From Paraburkholderia rhizosphaerae (GTDB lineage Bacteria > Pseudomonadota > Gammaproteobacteria > Burkholderiales > Burkholderiaceae), in contig NZ_SORE01000026.1 of the NCBI RefSeq assembly GCF_004366595.1, positions 1-64,000 of the forward strand: DNA of 64,000 nt, in the 5' to 3' direction. A model generated the notes under the pieces. That model was not told the origin of the DNA. It saw only the letters and a list, made by a program, of their open reading frames with translations, and ran no database searches. Of this stretch, positions 41,108 through 49,045 are shown one piece after another. Position 1 is the first letter of the stretch. Each line of letters opens with the position of its first letter. The translations under genes were made by a program, and so were the position numbers.

Positions 41108-43414
41108 TCAAGCCTTGCGCGCCGCACGCACGACACCCGTCACTTCACCAAGCAGACTGCACGCGCGCTGAATCTGCGATGCACTCGACACCTCGACGGT
41201 GAACAGCATATAAGCCGCGTTACGCCGCGATTGCGTCTTCACGCCGATCACGTTCATCTTCTCGCGCGCGAACACTTCGGAGATGTCGCGCAGCAGCCCC
41301 TGCCGATCCGTCGCCTCGATTGCGAGATCGACCGGATACACCGAGTGCCCGCGTCCGTTCATCACCTCCGCGGACCACGTGGTCTGCAACACGCGCTCCG
41401 GCGCACGCGTGGCCATCCGCAGAAAGGTCGGGCAATCGCTGCGGTGGATCGACATGCCCTTGCCGCGCGTGACGAAGCCAGCAATGTCATCCGGCGGCGC
41501 CGGCCGGCAGCACCGCGCGAGCTGCGTGAGCAACGCATCGACGCCGACCACCAGCACGCCGGTCGACGCGCCGTGCGCGACACTCGCGCCGCTGCTGCGC
41601 TTTTCGAACTGCTCGGGCGCTTCGACTTCGGGTTCGGCCGGCGGCGCATCGTGCAACGCCTGCTCGATCAGGCGCAAACTGAACTCTTCCTTGCCGACCA
41701 CCGCATACAGATCTTCCGGCGCCTTGAAGCCGAGCTTCGCGGCAAGCTGGTCGAGACTGACCGATGTCTTGCCTTCGCGCTGCAATGTCTTTTCCACCAG
41801 CGCGCGGCCGTTCGCGACGTTCTCCGCGGAATCGACCGCGTTAAACCACGCACGCACTTTTTGCCGCGCCCGGCTGCTGCTCAGATAACCCAGTTGCGGA
41901 TTGAGCCAGTCGCGCGAAGGACCGCCCTCCTTCACCGTGACGATTTCGACCGTCTGCCCGTTCTGCAACGGCGTGTTGAGCGGCACCATCGCACCGTCGA
42001 CCCGCGCGCCGCGGCAGCGGTGCCCAAGCTCGCTATGCAGGTGATACGCGAAATCGAGCGGCGTCGAACCATGCGGCAGCGGAATCACACGTGCCTGCGG
42101 CGTGAGCGTATAGATGTGATCGTCATCGAGCGTCGCATCGCGCAGATGGCGCCATGGTTGGCGCGACGGGTCCGCGTCGCCGCGCGCCGCGTCGCCACCG
42201 TTGTCCACCGCCGGCTCGCCGTCGCGATCGCGCTCGTCTTCGCGCTCCGACACATCGTCCTTCCACGCGAGCAACTGGCGCAACCATGCGATCTTCTCGT
42301 CATACGATCCGCTCGAGCTGAACTGTCCGCCGTAACCGCGCGTGCCCGCTTCCTTGTAGCGCCAGTGCGCGGCAACGCCGTATTCGGCGAACTGATGCAT
42401 CTCCTGCGTGCGAATCTGCACTTCGAATGCGCGGCCGTCGTCGCCGATCACGACGGTATGCAACGACCTGTAGCCGTTCGGCTTGGGCCGCGAAATATAG
42501 TCGTCGAATTCCCTCGGCACCGGTTGCCACAAGTTGTGCACGATACCGAGCACGGTGTAGCAGTCCTTGATGTCCGGCACGATCACGCGAAATGCGCGCA
42601 CGTCGTAGAGCTCGGAGAAGTCGAGGTCCTTGCCGCGCATCTTGCGCCAGATGCTATAGATGTGTTTTGGCCGTCCGCTGACTTCGGCGCGAATATGCGC
42701 GGCCGCAAGCTCGCTCTCCAGTCGCGCGATCGCTTCGGAAATGTACGTCTCGCGTTCGACCCGCTTTTCATCGAGCAGCTTCGCGATCCGTTTGTAGGTG
42801 GCCGGCTCCTCGAAGCGAAACGCGAGATCTTCAAGCTCCCACTTCAATTGCCAGATACCGAGCCGGTTCGCGAGCGGCGCGTAGACGTCGAGCGTCTCGC
42901 GCGCGACGTCCGGCGGCGGCGCCAGCTTCGCCGCCGCGTAGTAACGCAACGACTGCAGACGCGACGCGAGGCGGATCAACACGACGCGAATATCCTGCGC
43001 GAACGCCAGCAGCATCTTGCGCAACGCTTCGACCTGCGCACGACGCGCCGCCTGCGCGTCGCGCCCGCCGGCATCGGGCAGCGCGCTTTGCGCGGCAGCG
43101 CGCAGGCTGACCGTACCGAGGCGCAGCAGCTTGCGCACGTCGGCGACGATCTGCGCGACTTCGTCGCCGAACCTCCCGGCGATCACTTTCTCCGGGTCTT
43201 CCAGATACGGCGTCAAGTCGAATAACGCGGCCGCCAGCACCGCCGGCGGATCGACGTTGAGCGTGCACATGATCGACGCGGTACCCGCTGCATGGTCGGC
43301 GACCGACTCGCCCGACGACAGCCGTGCATCGCCCGCACGCTCGCGCACGAACGCAAGCGCGTCATCGAACGATGGCAGGGAGGCGGCAGCGGCGGTTGGG
43401 GTCTCGGTATTCAT
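41108..43414 (-). CDS. relA: RelA, (p)ppGpp synthetase
   Basis: 768 residues from the ATG at 43414 (MNTETPTAAAASLPSFDDAL). The N-terminal HD hydrolase domain is degenerate: where SpoT has a HD motif, this reads VLAAALFDLTPYLEDPEK, so the protein should only synthesise. The synthetase domain is intact (YDVRAFRVIVPDIKDCYTVL, then EFDDYISRPKPNGYRSLHTV). TGS (VIPLPHGSTPLDFAYHLHSE), a zinc-finger-like region (LARCCRPAPPDDIAG) and a C-terminal ACT domain follow. It makes (p)ppGpp when uncharged tRNA enters the ribosome. It lies 96 bp after ridA. Confidence 0.96.
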   Translation of the reverse strand: MNTETPTAAAASLPSFDDALAFVRERAGDARLSSGESVADHAAGTASIMCTLNVDPPAVLAAALFDLTPYLEDPEKVIAGRFGDEVAQIVADVRKLLRLGTVSLRAAAQSALPDAGGRDAQAARRAQVEALRKMLLAFAQDIRVVLIRLASRLQSLRYYAAAKLAPPPDVARETLDVYAPLANRLGIWQLKWELEDLAFRFEEPATYKRIAKLLDEKRVERETYISEAIARLESELAAAHIRAEVSGRPKHIYSIWRKMRGKDLDFSELYDVRAFRVIVPDIKDCYTVLGIVHNLWQPVPREFDDYISRPKPNGYRSLHTVVIGDDGRAFEVQIRTQEMHQFAEYGVAAHWRYKEAGTRGYGGQFSSSGSYDEKIAWLRQLLAWKDDVSEREDERDRDGEPAVDNGGDAARGDADPSRQPWRHLRDATLDDDHIYTLTPQARVIPLPHGSTPLDFAYHLHSELGHRCRGARVDGAMVPLNTPLQNGQTVEIVTVKEGGPSRDWLNPQLGYLSSSRARQKVRAWFNAVDSAENVANGRALVEKTLQREGKTSVSLDQLAAKLGFKAPEDLYAVVGKEEFSLRLIEQALHDAPPAEPEVEAPEQFEKRSSGASVAHGASTGVLVVGVDALLTQLARCCRPAPPDDIAGFVTRGKGMSIHRSDCPTFLRMATRAPERVLQTTWSAEVMNGRGHSVYPVDLAIEATDRQGLLRDISEVFAREKMNVIGVKTQSRRNAAYMLFTVEVSSASQIQRACSLLGEVTGVVRAARKA

Positions 43415-43510
43415 GATGCAGCGGCCCGCGGCATATGGACCGCGGGCGAGCGGGCGGTCAAACAACTACAACAGTTACAGTTACAGCGACCGCGGTGCAA
43501 CGAAAGGACA

Positions 43511-43864
43511 TCAGCTGCGCTGCGCGGCCACCACGACAACTTCGACGAGGCACTTCGGGTTCGCGAGCTTCGCTTCAACGGTCGCGCGCGGCGGCGTCGC
43601 GCCCTGCGCGACCCATTCGTCCCACACCGCGTTCATGCCGGCGAAATGATTCATGTCGGCGATAAAAATCTGCACCGACAGCAGATGCGATTTGTCGCTG
43701 TTCGCCTCGGCAAGCAGACGGTCGACATGCGCGAGCACTTCGCGCGTCTGGCCGCCGATATCCTGATCGGTGTTTTCGGCGATCTGGCCGGCCAGGTACA
43801 CGGTTCCGTTGTGCACGGCGATTTCCGAAAGACGCTTGCCGATGTGGTGACGAATGACTGCCAT
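43511..43864 (-). CDS. ridA: RidA/YjgF family protein
   Basis: 117 residues of the RidA fold: EIAVHNGTVYLAGQIAEN, HVDRLLAEANSDKSHLLSVQ, and PPRATVEAKLANPKCLVEV. The Arg in PPRATVEA corresponds to the residue that binds the imine/enamine carboxylate in RidA enzymes. It probably clears reactive enamine intermediates of PLP metabolism. It is co-directional with relA. Confidence 0.88.
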   Translation of the reverse strand: MAVIRHHIGKRLSEIAVHNGTVYLAGQIAENTDQDIGGQTREVLAHVDRLLAEANSDKSHLLSVQIFIADMNHFAGMNAVWDEWVAQGATPPRATVEAKLANPKCLVEVVVVAAQRS

Positions 43865-43959
43865 GAAAGTCCCTGTTGGTTGAATGGTTGTGCAGTTCAG
43901 GTTGCGGTTGAGTGCGCAAGGCCGGCAACGCGGACACGCGCCGGCGGCACGACCCTCTA

Positions 43960-44895
43960 TTATGACGCGTCAACGGATTCGCCGATGAAGAAGCGCTGCG
44001 CGAGCGCAATCTGATCGGCGGCGAGAAACGCCGGTGCGTGTCCCACGCCCGCAATTTCGACGCTCGATACGTTGCGCCCCCGCTCGATCATCTGCTTGAC
44101 CGTCTCGCGCGACAGCAGGTCCGATTGCGCGCCGCGCACGACCAGCACCGGCCCCTCGATCGCCGCGAACGCTTTCCACAGTGCCGCTTCGCCGAGCGCG
44201 GACATCTCGGGCGTGACGGCCGTAAACGGTTGCGCGATACGTGGGTCGTAGCGGAATTGCCAGGCGCCGTCGCGCTCGTGCAATAGCGGCGTGTTGATCT
44301 CACGCCATTCATCGGGCGTCAGCGGTCCGAACGATTCGGCCAGCAACGCCGCGTGCTCGATACCCTGCTGCAACGTATTGAAGCGTGCGGGCTGGCCGAG
44401 ATAGGCGCCGATCCGTTTCAGCGCGTCCGGTTCGATATGCGGACCGACGTCGTTGATCAACATCCGGTGCACCGGCGACCCCTTCAGTCCCGCCAGCCCG
44501 ATGCCGATCAACCCGCCCATCGACGTGCCGAACCAGTCGACCGTCTCCACTTCAAGCCGCGCGACCAGCGTCACCATGTCCGCGACGTACTGCGGCACGC
44601 CGTAGAAGTTGGGGTCGGCGAGCCATGACGACAAGCCGCGGCCGACCACGTCAGGACACACGACTCGATGCGTCGCCGCCATCGTTGCGGCAAAGCGGTC
44701 GAAATCGCGGCCACTGCGCGTAAGGCCATGCACACAGACGAGCACGCGCGGGTTGTGCGGATCGCCCCACTCCGTGTATGCGACGCGATGCAGGCCAGCG
44801 GGGCTCAGACACTGCACGTAGCGCTGTCGCGGCATGCGGTGAACGCAAGCGGTATCGAGGTCGGTGCGGGTGGTGGAAGCGGACACGTCGGTCAT
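43960..44895 (-). CDS. Alpha/beta hydrolase
   Basis: 311 residues from the ATG at 44895, chosen because GGAGG lies about eight bases upstream. The oxyanion region is VLVCVHGLTRSGRDFDRFA, the nucleophile elbow is GTSMGGLIG (Ser), and the His comes in GVGHAPAF. Substrate is unknown; relatives include carboxylic-ester and lactone hydrolases. No signal peptide is seen. It stands alone upstream of ridA. Confidence 0.85.
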   Translation of the reverse strand: MTDVSASTTRTDLDTACVHRMPRQRYVQCLSPAGLHRVAYTEWGDPHNPRVLVCVHGLTRSGRDFDRFAATMAATHRVVCPDVVGRGLSSWLADPNFYGVPQYVADMVTLVARLEVETVDWFGTSMGGLIGIGLAGLKGSPVHRMLINDVGPHIEPDALKRIGAYLGQPARFNTLQQGIEHAALLAESFGPLTPDEWREINTPLLHERDGAWQFRYDPRIAQPFTAVTPEMSALGEAALWKAFAAIEGPVLVVRGAQSDLLSRETVKQMIERGRNVSSVEIAGVGHAPAFLAADQIALAQRFFIGESVDAS

Positions 44896-45107
44896 CGTGA
44901 TGCCCTCCTGTGCGGACGAAACGAAGTCGGAACTGTCGGATAACGACACGCAGAGTCAAAACAGCGGTCAGAGCGCGGCAGTAGACGCGCGCGGAGCCAA
45001 AAATGCGAGGTCTTAGCGCAATCGCCATGCCGTCGATTGTAGCTGCCTGATTTTCAACGCCACGACGTGACGCGATGCAGGCCGCGCGCGACGCCGCGAT
45101 AGCGCTA

Positions 45108-45145
45108 AAAAAACACAGCGGGCGTGACTTTCGCCACGCCCGCTG
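45108..45145 (-). terminator. Terminator of the scoAB operon
   Basis: CAGCGGGCGTG and CACGCCCGCTG form an 11-bp perfect stem with an 8-base loop; on the minus strand a run of seven T follows. It lies 25 bp beyond the scoB stop. The rest of 44,896-45,170 shows no gene. Confidence 0.9.
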
Positions 45146-45170
45146 TCGCATCTCACTGCGATCGAACCGC

Positions 45171-45812
45171 TCAGTGCACCGCGCTCACATCGAGCGGCGC
45201 GCCGGTCTTCGCCTTGATCTCATCGACCGACACGCCGGGCGCGAGCTCAACCAGTTTCAGGCCCTTGTCGGTCACATCGATCACGCCGAGATCGGTAATG
45301 ATCCGGTCGATCACGCCGACGCCGGTCAGCGGCAACGTGCACGCGTCGAGAATCTTGTGTTGATCACCCTTCGCGACATGCTCCATCAGCACGATCACGC
45401 GCTTGACGCCCGCGACCAGATCCATCGCGCCGCCCATGCCCTTGATCATCTTGCCCGGGATCATCCAGTTCGCGAGGTCGCCGGTCTTGCTGACCTGCAT
45501 CGCCCCGAGGATCGCGAGATTGATGTGGCCGCCGCGGATCATCGCGAACGAGTCCGCCGACGAGAAGATCGACGAACCGGGCAGCGTGGTGACCGTCTGC
45601 TTGCCGGCGTTGATCATGTCCGCATCGATTTCGTCTTCAGTCGGAAACGGGCCGATGCCGAGCAGACCGTTCTCCGATTGCAGCCACACTTCGACACCCT
45701 TCGGCACATGATTCGCGACCAGCGTCGGCAAGCCGATGCCGAGGTTCACATAAAAGCCGTCCTGCAATTCTTTCGCCGCACGCGCGGCCATTTCGTCACG
45801 ATTCCAGGCCAT
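45171..45812 (-). CDS. scoB: 3-oxoacid CoA-transferase subunit B
   Basis: 213 residues from the ATG at 45812 (GGAG seven bases upstream; a GTG two codons earlier overlaps the scoA stop). Segments YVNLGIGLPTLVANHVP, VWLQSENGLLGIGPFPTEDE and INLAILGAMQVS are typical, with the catalytic Glu in SENGLLG. With ScoA it moves CoA from succinyl-CoA to acetoacetate or similar 3-oxoacids. It is the second gene of the operon. Confidence 0.95.
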   Translation of the reverse strand: MAWNRDEMAARAAKELQDGFYVNLGIGLPTLVANHVPKGVEVWLQSENGLLGIGPFPTEDEIDADMINAGKQTVTTLPGSSIFSSADSFAMIRGGHINLAILGAMQVSKTGDLANWMIPGKMIKGMGGAMDLVAGVKRVIVLMEHVAKGDQHKILDACTLPLTGVGVIDRIITDLGVIDVTDKGLKLVELAPGVSVDEIKAKTGAPLDVSAVH

Positions 45813-45814
45813 GG

Positions 45815-46519
45815 TCACTCTCCTTTCGCGCGGGTCACACGTTGTTCGATACGCTTTTCCGGATGCGCATTGAGCACGAGCCGCTGCACGAAGATGCCCG
45901 GCGTATGAATCGCGTCCGGATCGAGCTGGCCGACTTCAACGATTTCTTCCACTTCCGCCACCGTGACGCGACCCGCCATCGCGCACATCGGATTGAAGTT
46001 GCGCGCGGTGCGGCGATAGATCAGATTGCCCGACTTGTCCGCCTTCCACGCCTTGACGAGTCCGACGTCGGCGGTCAGCGAATGTTCGAGCACATAGTGG
46101 TTCTCGCCGAACTGGCGCGTTTCCTTGCCTTCCGCGATAAGCGTGCCGAAACCGGTGTTCGTGAAGAACGCCGGAATACCCGAGCCGCCCGCGCGCAGCT
46201 TCTCGGCGAGCGTGCCTTGCGGCGTGAATTCCAGTTCGAGTTCGCCGGCCAGATACTGGCGCTCGAACTCCTTGTTCTCGCCGACGTACGACGAGATCAT
46301 TTTCTTGATCTGACGCGTTTCAAGCAGCAGGCCGAGCCCGAAGCCGTCGACGCCCGCGTTGTTGCTGATGCACGTAATGCCCTTCACGCCCGAGTCACGC
46401 AGCGCGGCGATCAGTGCTTCAGGAATGCCGCATAGGCCGAAACCGCCGACGGCAAACGTCTGCCCGTCCTTGACGATGTCCTTGAGCGCTTCGGCGGCGC
46501 TCGGATAGACCTTGTTCAT
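45815..46519 (-). CDS. scoA: 3-oxoacid CoA-transferase subunit A
   Basis: 234 residues from the ATG at 46519 (MNKVYPSAAEALKDIVKDGQ). The Gly-rich VGGFGLCGIPEALIAALRD and the ENKEFERQYLAGELELEFTP and AFFTNTGFGTLIAEGKE segments are family signatures. It forms the heteromeric CoA-transferase with ScoB, in ketone-body or polyhydroxybutyrate turnover. It is divergent from a PAS-LuxR regulator that may control it. Confidence 0.95.
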   Translation of the reverse strand: MNKVYPSAAEALKDIVKDGQTFAVGGFGLCGIPEALIAALRDSGVKGITCISNNAGVDGFGLGLLLETRQIKKMISSYVGENKEFERQYLAGELELEFTPQGTLAEKLRAGGSGIPAFFTNTGFGTLIAEGKETRQFGENHYVLEHSLTADVGLVKAWKADKSGNLIYRRTARNFNPMCAMAGRVTVAEVEEIVEVGQLDPDAIHTPGIFVQRLVLNAHPEKRIEQRVTRAKGE

Positions 46520-46841
46520 CAATATGTCCCTTCCTTGAATGGAAACCCAGAGTCGATCCGATGCGAGGCGTGATGCGCGCACCGGATGCGAATCCATCGA
46601 CGTGCATCGGGCAGTGCCCGAACCGTCATTCTAGTCACTGGCAGCAGGTGGAGTGCAAACCGCCCGTGCATCCGCGCGCGGCCGTTGCCAAACCGCGGTC
46701 CTGACAAGCGGATAACACGCAGACGACAAGCGGACGGCAAGCGGAATAACGACGAACCGCATGACCGGTCGCATGCTGCTGTGACTTGCGTTGTGATGCA
46801 GAAAGGGTACGACGCGCGCCCGGTGCGGCACAATACGCAAA

Positions 46842-46855
46842 AATACATAAGTATT
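46842..46855. promoter_or_regulatory. AATAC-ATAA-GTATT palindrome before the PAS-LuxR gene
   Basis: A perfect 5-bp inverted repeat with a 4-base spacer, 12 bp before the regulator ATG, in the 348-bp gap between scoA and that gene. Position and symmetry suit an operator for autorepression, possibly of the PAS-LuxR protein itself. It overlaps an AT-rich patch that could also be a -10 element, so this is a candidate only. The rest of 46,520-46,867 shows no gene. Confidence 0.4.
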
Positions 46856-46867
46856 CGCACCGCATTC

Positions 46868-47410
46868 ATGCCCCTCGACTACCAGACCGCCTTCCATCTC
46901 GCGCCGATCGGCCTTGTCCTTTCGCGCGCCCGAAACATCGAAGACTGCAACGACGAAGTCGCGTCGATCTTCGGTTGCACGCGCGAGGCGCTGCTTGGCC
47001 AGTCGTTTCAGGTGCTGTATCCGTCCGCCGACGAGTTCGAGCGGATTGGCGCGCGCATTCCGCCGATCATGACCGCGCAGGGCAGCTATGCGGACGACCG
47101 CATCATGAAACGCGCGAACGGCGAACTATTCTGGTGCCACGTGACGGGCCGCTCGCTCGAGCGCACCGATCCGCATGCGGCGGGCATCTGGACCTTCGAG
47201 GATCTGAGCGCGACACGGCGCGTCGCGGTCGAACTGACGCCACGCGAGCGGGAGATTGCCGCACAGCTCGTCACCGGCAAGACCAGCAAGCAGATCGGCC
47301 GGATACTCGACATCAGTTCGCGCACGGTCGACGTGTACCGCGCGCGGCTGATGCGCAAATACGATACCTGCAACGCGACCGAGCTGTTGCAAAGGCTGTT
47401 AGGCCAATGA
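46868..47410 (+). CDS. PAS-LuxR transcriptional regulator
   Basis: 180 residues from the ATG at 46868. An N-terminal PAS domain (APIGLVLSRARNIEDCNDEV, then FGCTREALLGQSFQVLYPSA and RANGELFWCHVTGRSLE) is followed by a LuxR-type helix-turn-helix (ELTPREREIAAQLVTGKTSK and QIGRILDISSRTVDVYRARL). The Cys in IEDCNDE and other PAS features do not show which ligand it binds. It is divergent from scoAB and may regulate ketone-body or fatty-acid use. The regulatory link is inferred from position. Confidence 0.9.
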   Translation: MPLDYQTAFHLAPIGLVLSRARNIEDCNDEVASIFGCTREALLGQSFQVLYPSADEFERIGARIPPIMTAQGSYADDRIMKRANGELFWCHVTGRSLERTDPHAAGIWTFEDLSATRRVAVELTPREREIAAQLVTGKTSKQIGRILDISSRTVDVYRARLMRKYDTCNATELLQRLLGQ

Positions 47411-47510
47411 GGCGGGACAGCGACGATGAATTCGTCGCGTGTGGCGTTGGCGATCGACGCGTTCGTGGACCCGCGTATGAATCCACGAATGGCGCCGCGC
47501 ATGGACCGGC

Positions 47511-47942
47511 TCAAGCAGCCGCTTTCTCAACCGACGCATTCGCAATCGCCGTGCGCAGCGAGTCAGGCATCGGCACCGACTTGCCCGCCTTGTAGTCGAC
47601 CCACACGCAGCGCGCATTGCCGCGCGCATAGACGGTGTGAGGATCGTCGGCGCGCGTCAGCACGAAGCCCGTATCGAAGCTGCTGCGGCCCGGCGTCCCA
47701 ACCGACATCTTGCCGATCACGTCGCCCGGGTATTGCAGCTGTTTCAGAAACTCCATCGACGCATTGACGATAACCGGCCCTTCACCGTCAACAGGCTGCC
47801 CCAGACCCAGTTGCTCGAACCAGGAAATCCGCACCTGCTCCATGTAGCGGAAATAAACCGTGTTGTTCACATGGCCGAACGCATCCATGTCGCCCCAACG
47901 GATCGGCAGCGACATTTCGAATACTGCGTGGTAATCGCTCAT
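47511..47942 (-). CDS. Acyl-CoA thioesterase (4HBT family)
   Basis: 143 residues from the ATG at 47942. The hotdog-fold signature RWGDMDAFGHVNNTVYFRYM carries the catalytic Asp of the 4-hydroxybenzoyl-CoA thioesterase/YbgC group, followed by EQVRISWFEQLGL. It hydrolyses acyl-CoA thioesters; the chain preference is unknown. It is co-directional with the SDR gene upstream. Confidence 0.88.
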   Translation of the reverse strand: MSDYHAVFEMSLPIRWGDMDAFGHVNNTVYFRYMEQVRISWFEQLGLGQPVDGEGPVIVNASMEFLKQLQYPGDVIGKMSVGTPGRSSFDTGFVLTRADDPHTVYARGNARCVWVDYKAGKSVPMPDSLRTAIANASVEKAAA

Positions 47943-48039
47943 CAAGTTCTTCCAGGGAAATGCGGTAAAGCAGACGTCACCGCCATCATTCGATGATCGC
48001 GGTGACGTCAGGCGCGCGGCGGCGCCGAAACGAAAAGAC

Positions 48040-48819
48040 TTATGAAAGGCCGAACCCGTCGTCGGCGGCGATGATCGAGCCGTTGATGAATTGAGATTCG
48101 TCGGCGGCCAGCAGCAGCAACAGGCCGTCGAGGTCTTCCGGCTTGCCGACGCGGTGGCGCGGCAGCATCGAGATCAGCTTCTGGCCCTGGTCGGTCGACC
48201 AGTGATGGTGGTTCATCTCGGTTTCGATATAGCCGGGGCAGATCGCGTTCACGTTGATACCGTGTCGGCCCCACTCCTGCGCCATCGCCTTCGTCATATG
48301 AACCACGGCCGCCTTGCTCATCGCGTACAGGCCGATTTGCGGCAGCACGCGCAGCCCCGCCATCGACGCGATATTGATGATCCGGTACGGCGGCTTGCCG
48401 CCACTGCCCGCCCCGCGCATGATCATGCGCTTGGCGACTTCCTGCGCAACGAAAAACGCACCGCGCGTATTCGTATCGAACACGTATTCGAAGTCGGCCG
48501 GCGTCACTTCCGCCAGACGCTGCGTGGTCGACACGCCGGAGTTATTGACGAGAATGTCGATCGTACCGGCCTCGGTTTCCGCATGCGCGACCGCGGCCTT
48601 GATGCTCTGATAGTCGGTCACATCGAGCGACACGACATGCGCGGCGCCGCCGGACGCCTCGATTTCCGCGCGCAATTCCTTCAGACGCTCGACGCGGCGG
48701 CTCGCCAGCACGACCTTCGCGCCAGCCTGCGACAACACTTGTGCGAACCGCTTGCCAAGACCCGTGGACGCGCCGGTAATCAGCGCGACCTTGCCTTCCA
48801 GATTGATCGAACGGCCCAT
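48040..48819 (-). CDS. Short-chain dehydrogenase/reductase
   Basis: 259 residues from the ATG at 48819. The cofactor motif is TGASTGLGKRFA, the NNSG element is DILVNNSGVST, and the catalytic Ser-Tyr-Lys appears as IASMAG..., then YAMSKAAV. Later, INVNAICPGYIETEMNHHHW is the usual lid region. It is divergent from ETF-QO across a TetR-like palindrome and is followed by a thioesterase, which suggests fatty-acid or acyl-CoA metabolism. Confidence 0.93.
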   Translation of the reverse strand: MGRSINLEGKVALITGASTGLGKRFAQVLSQAGAKVVLASRRVERLKELRAEIEASGGAAHVVSLDVTDYQSIKAAVAHAETEAGTIDILVNNSGVSTTQRLAEVTPADFEYVFDTNTRGAFFVAQEVAKRMIMRGAGSGGKPPYRIINIASMAGLRVLPQIGLYAMSKAAVVHMTKAMAQEWGRHGINVNAICPGYIETEMNHHHWSTDQGQKLISMLPRHRVGKPEDLDGLLLLLAADESQFINGSIIAADDGFGLS

Positions 48820-48943
48820 CGTGGTTTTCCTTGTTTCGTTGAAGCGGCCCGGGCGCCGCACACTGGCGCGTGAACAGTGCGAACCACGCGTCGGCTCGCT
48901 GCGTGGCGTGTCGGCATACACTGTCGAGCCCGAGGCCGAATAA

Positions 48944-48959
48944 TAGTACGATCGTCCTA
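48944..48959. promoter_or_regulatory. TetR-type palindromic operator between SDR and ETF-QO
   Basis: TAGTACGATCGTCCTA is a 16-bp near-perfect palindrome (one mismatched pair) centred on ACGATCGT. Such sites are bound by TetR-family regulators of acyl-CoA and branched-chain metabolism. It lies in the divergent promoter region of SDR and ETF-QO, about 85 bp before the ETF-QO start. The regulator is not in the window. Confidence 0.6.
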
Positions 48960-49045
48960 ATGACTGCGCATCCGGTTGCAGCGCCGGGACCGTTCGCCCA
49001 CAATACGATCCCGAAAAAAGCATTCTAACGGCAAGAGGAGTTTCA

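Noticed and set aside
41231..43225. 664-residue open frame antisense to relA
   Set aside because: It is Arg/His-rich shadow sequence opposite a fully recognisable RelA protein and has no independent motif or ribosome site.
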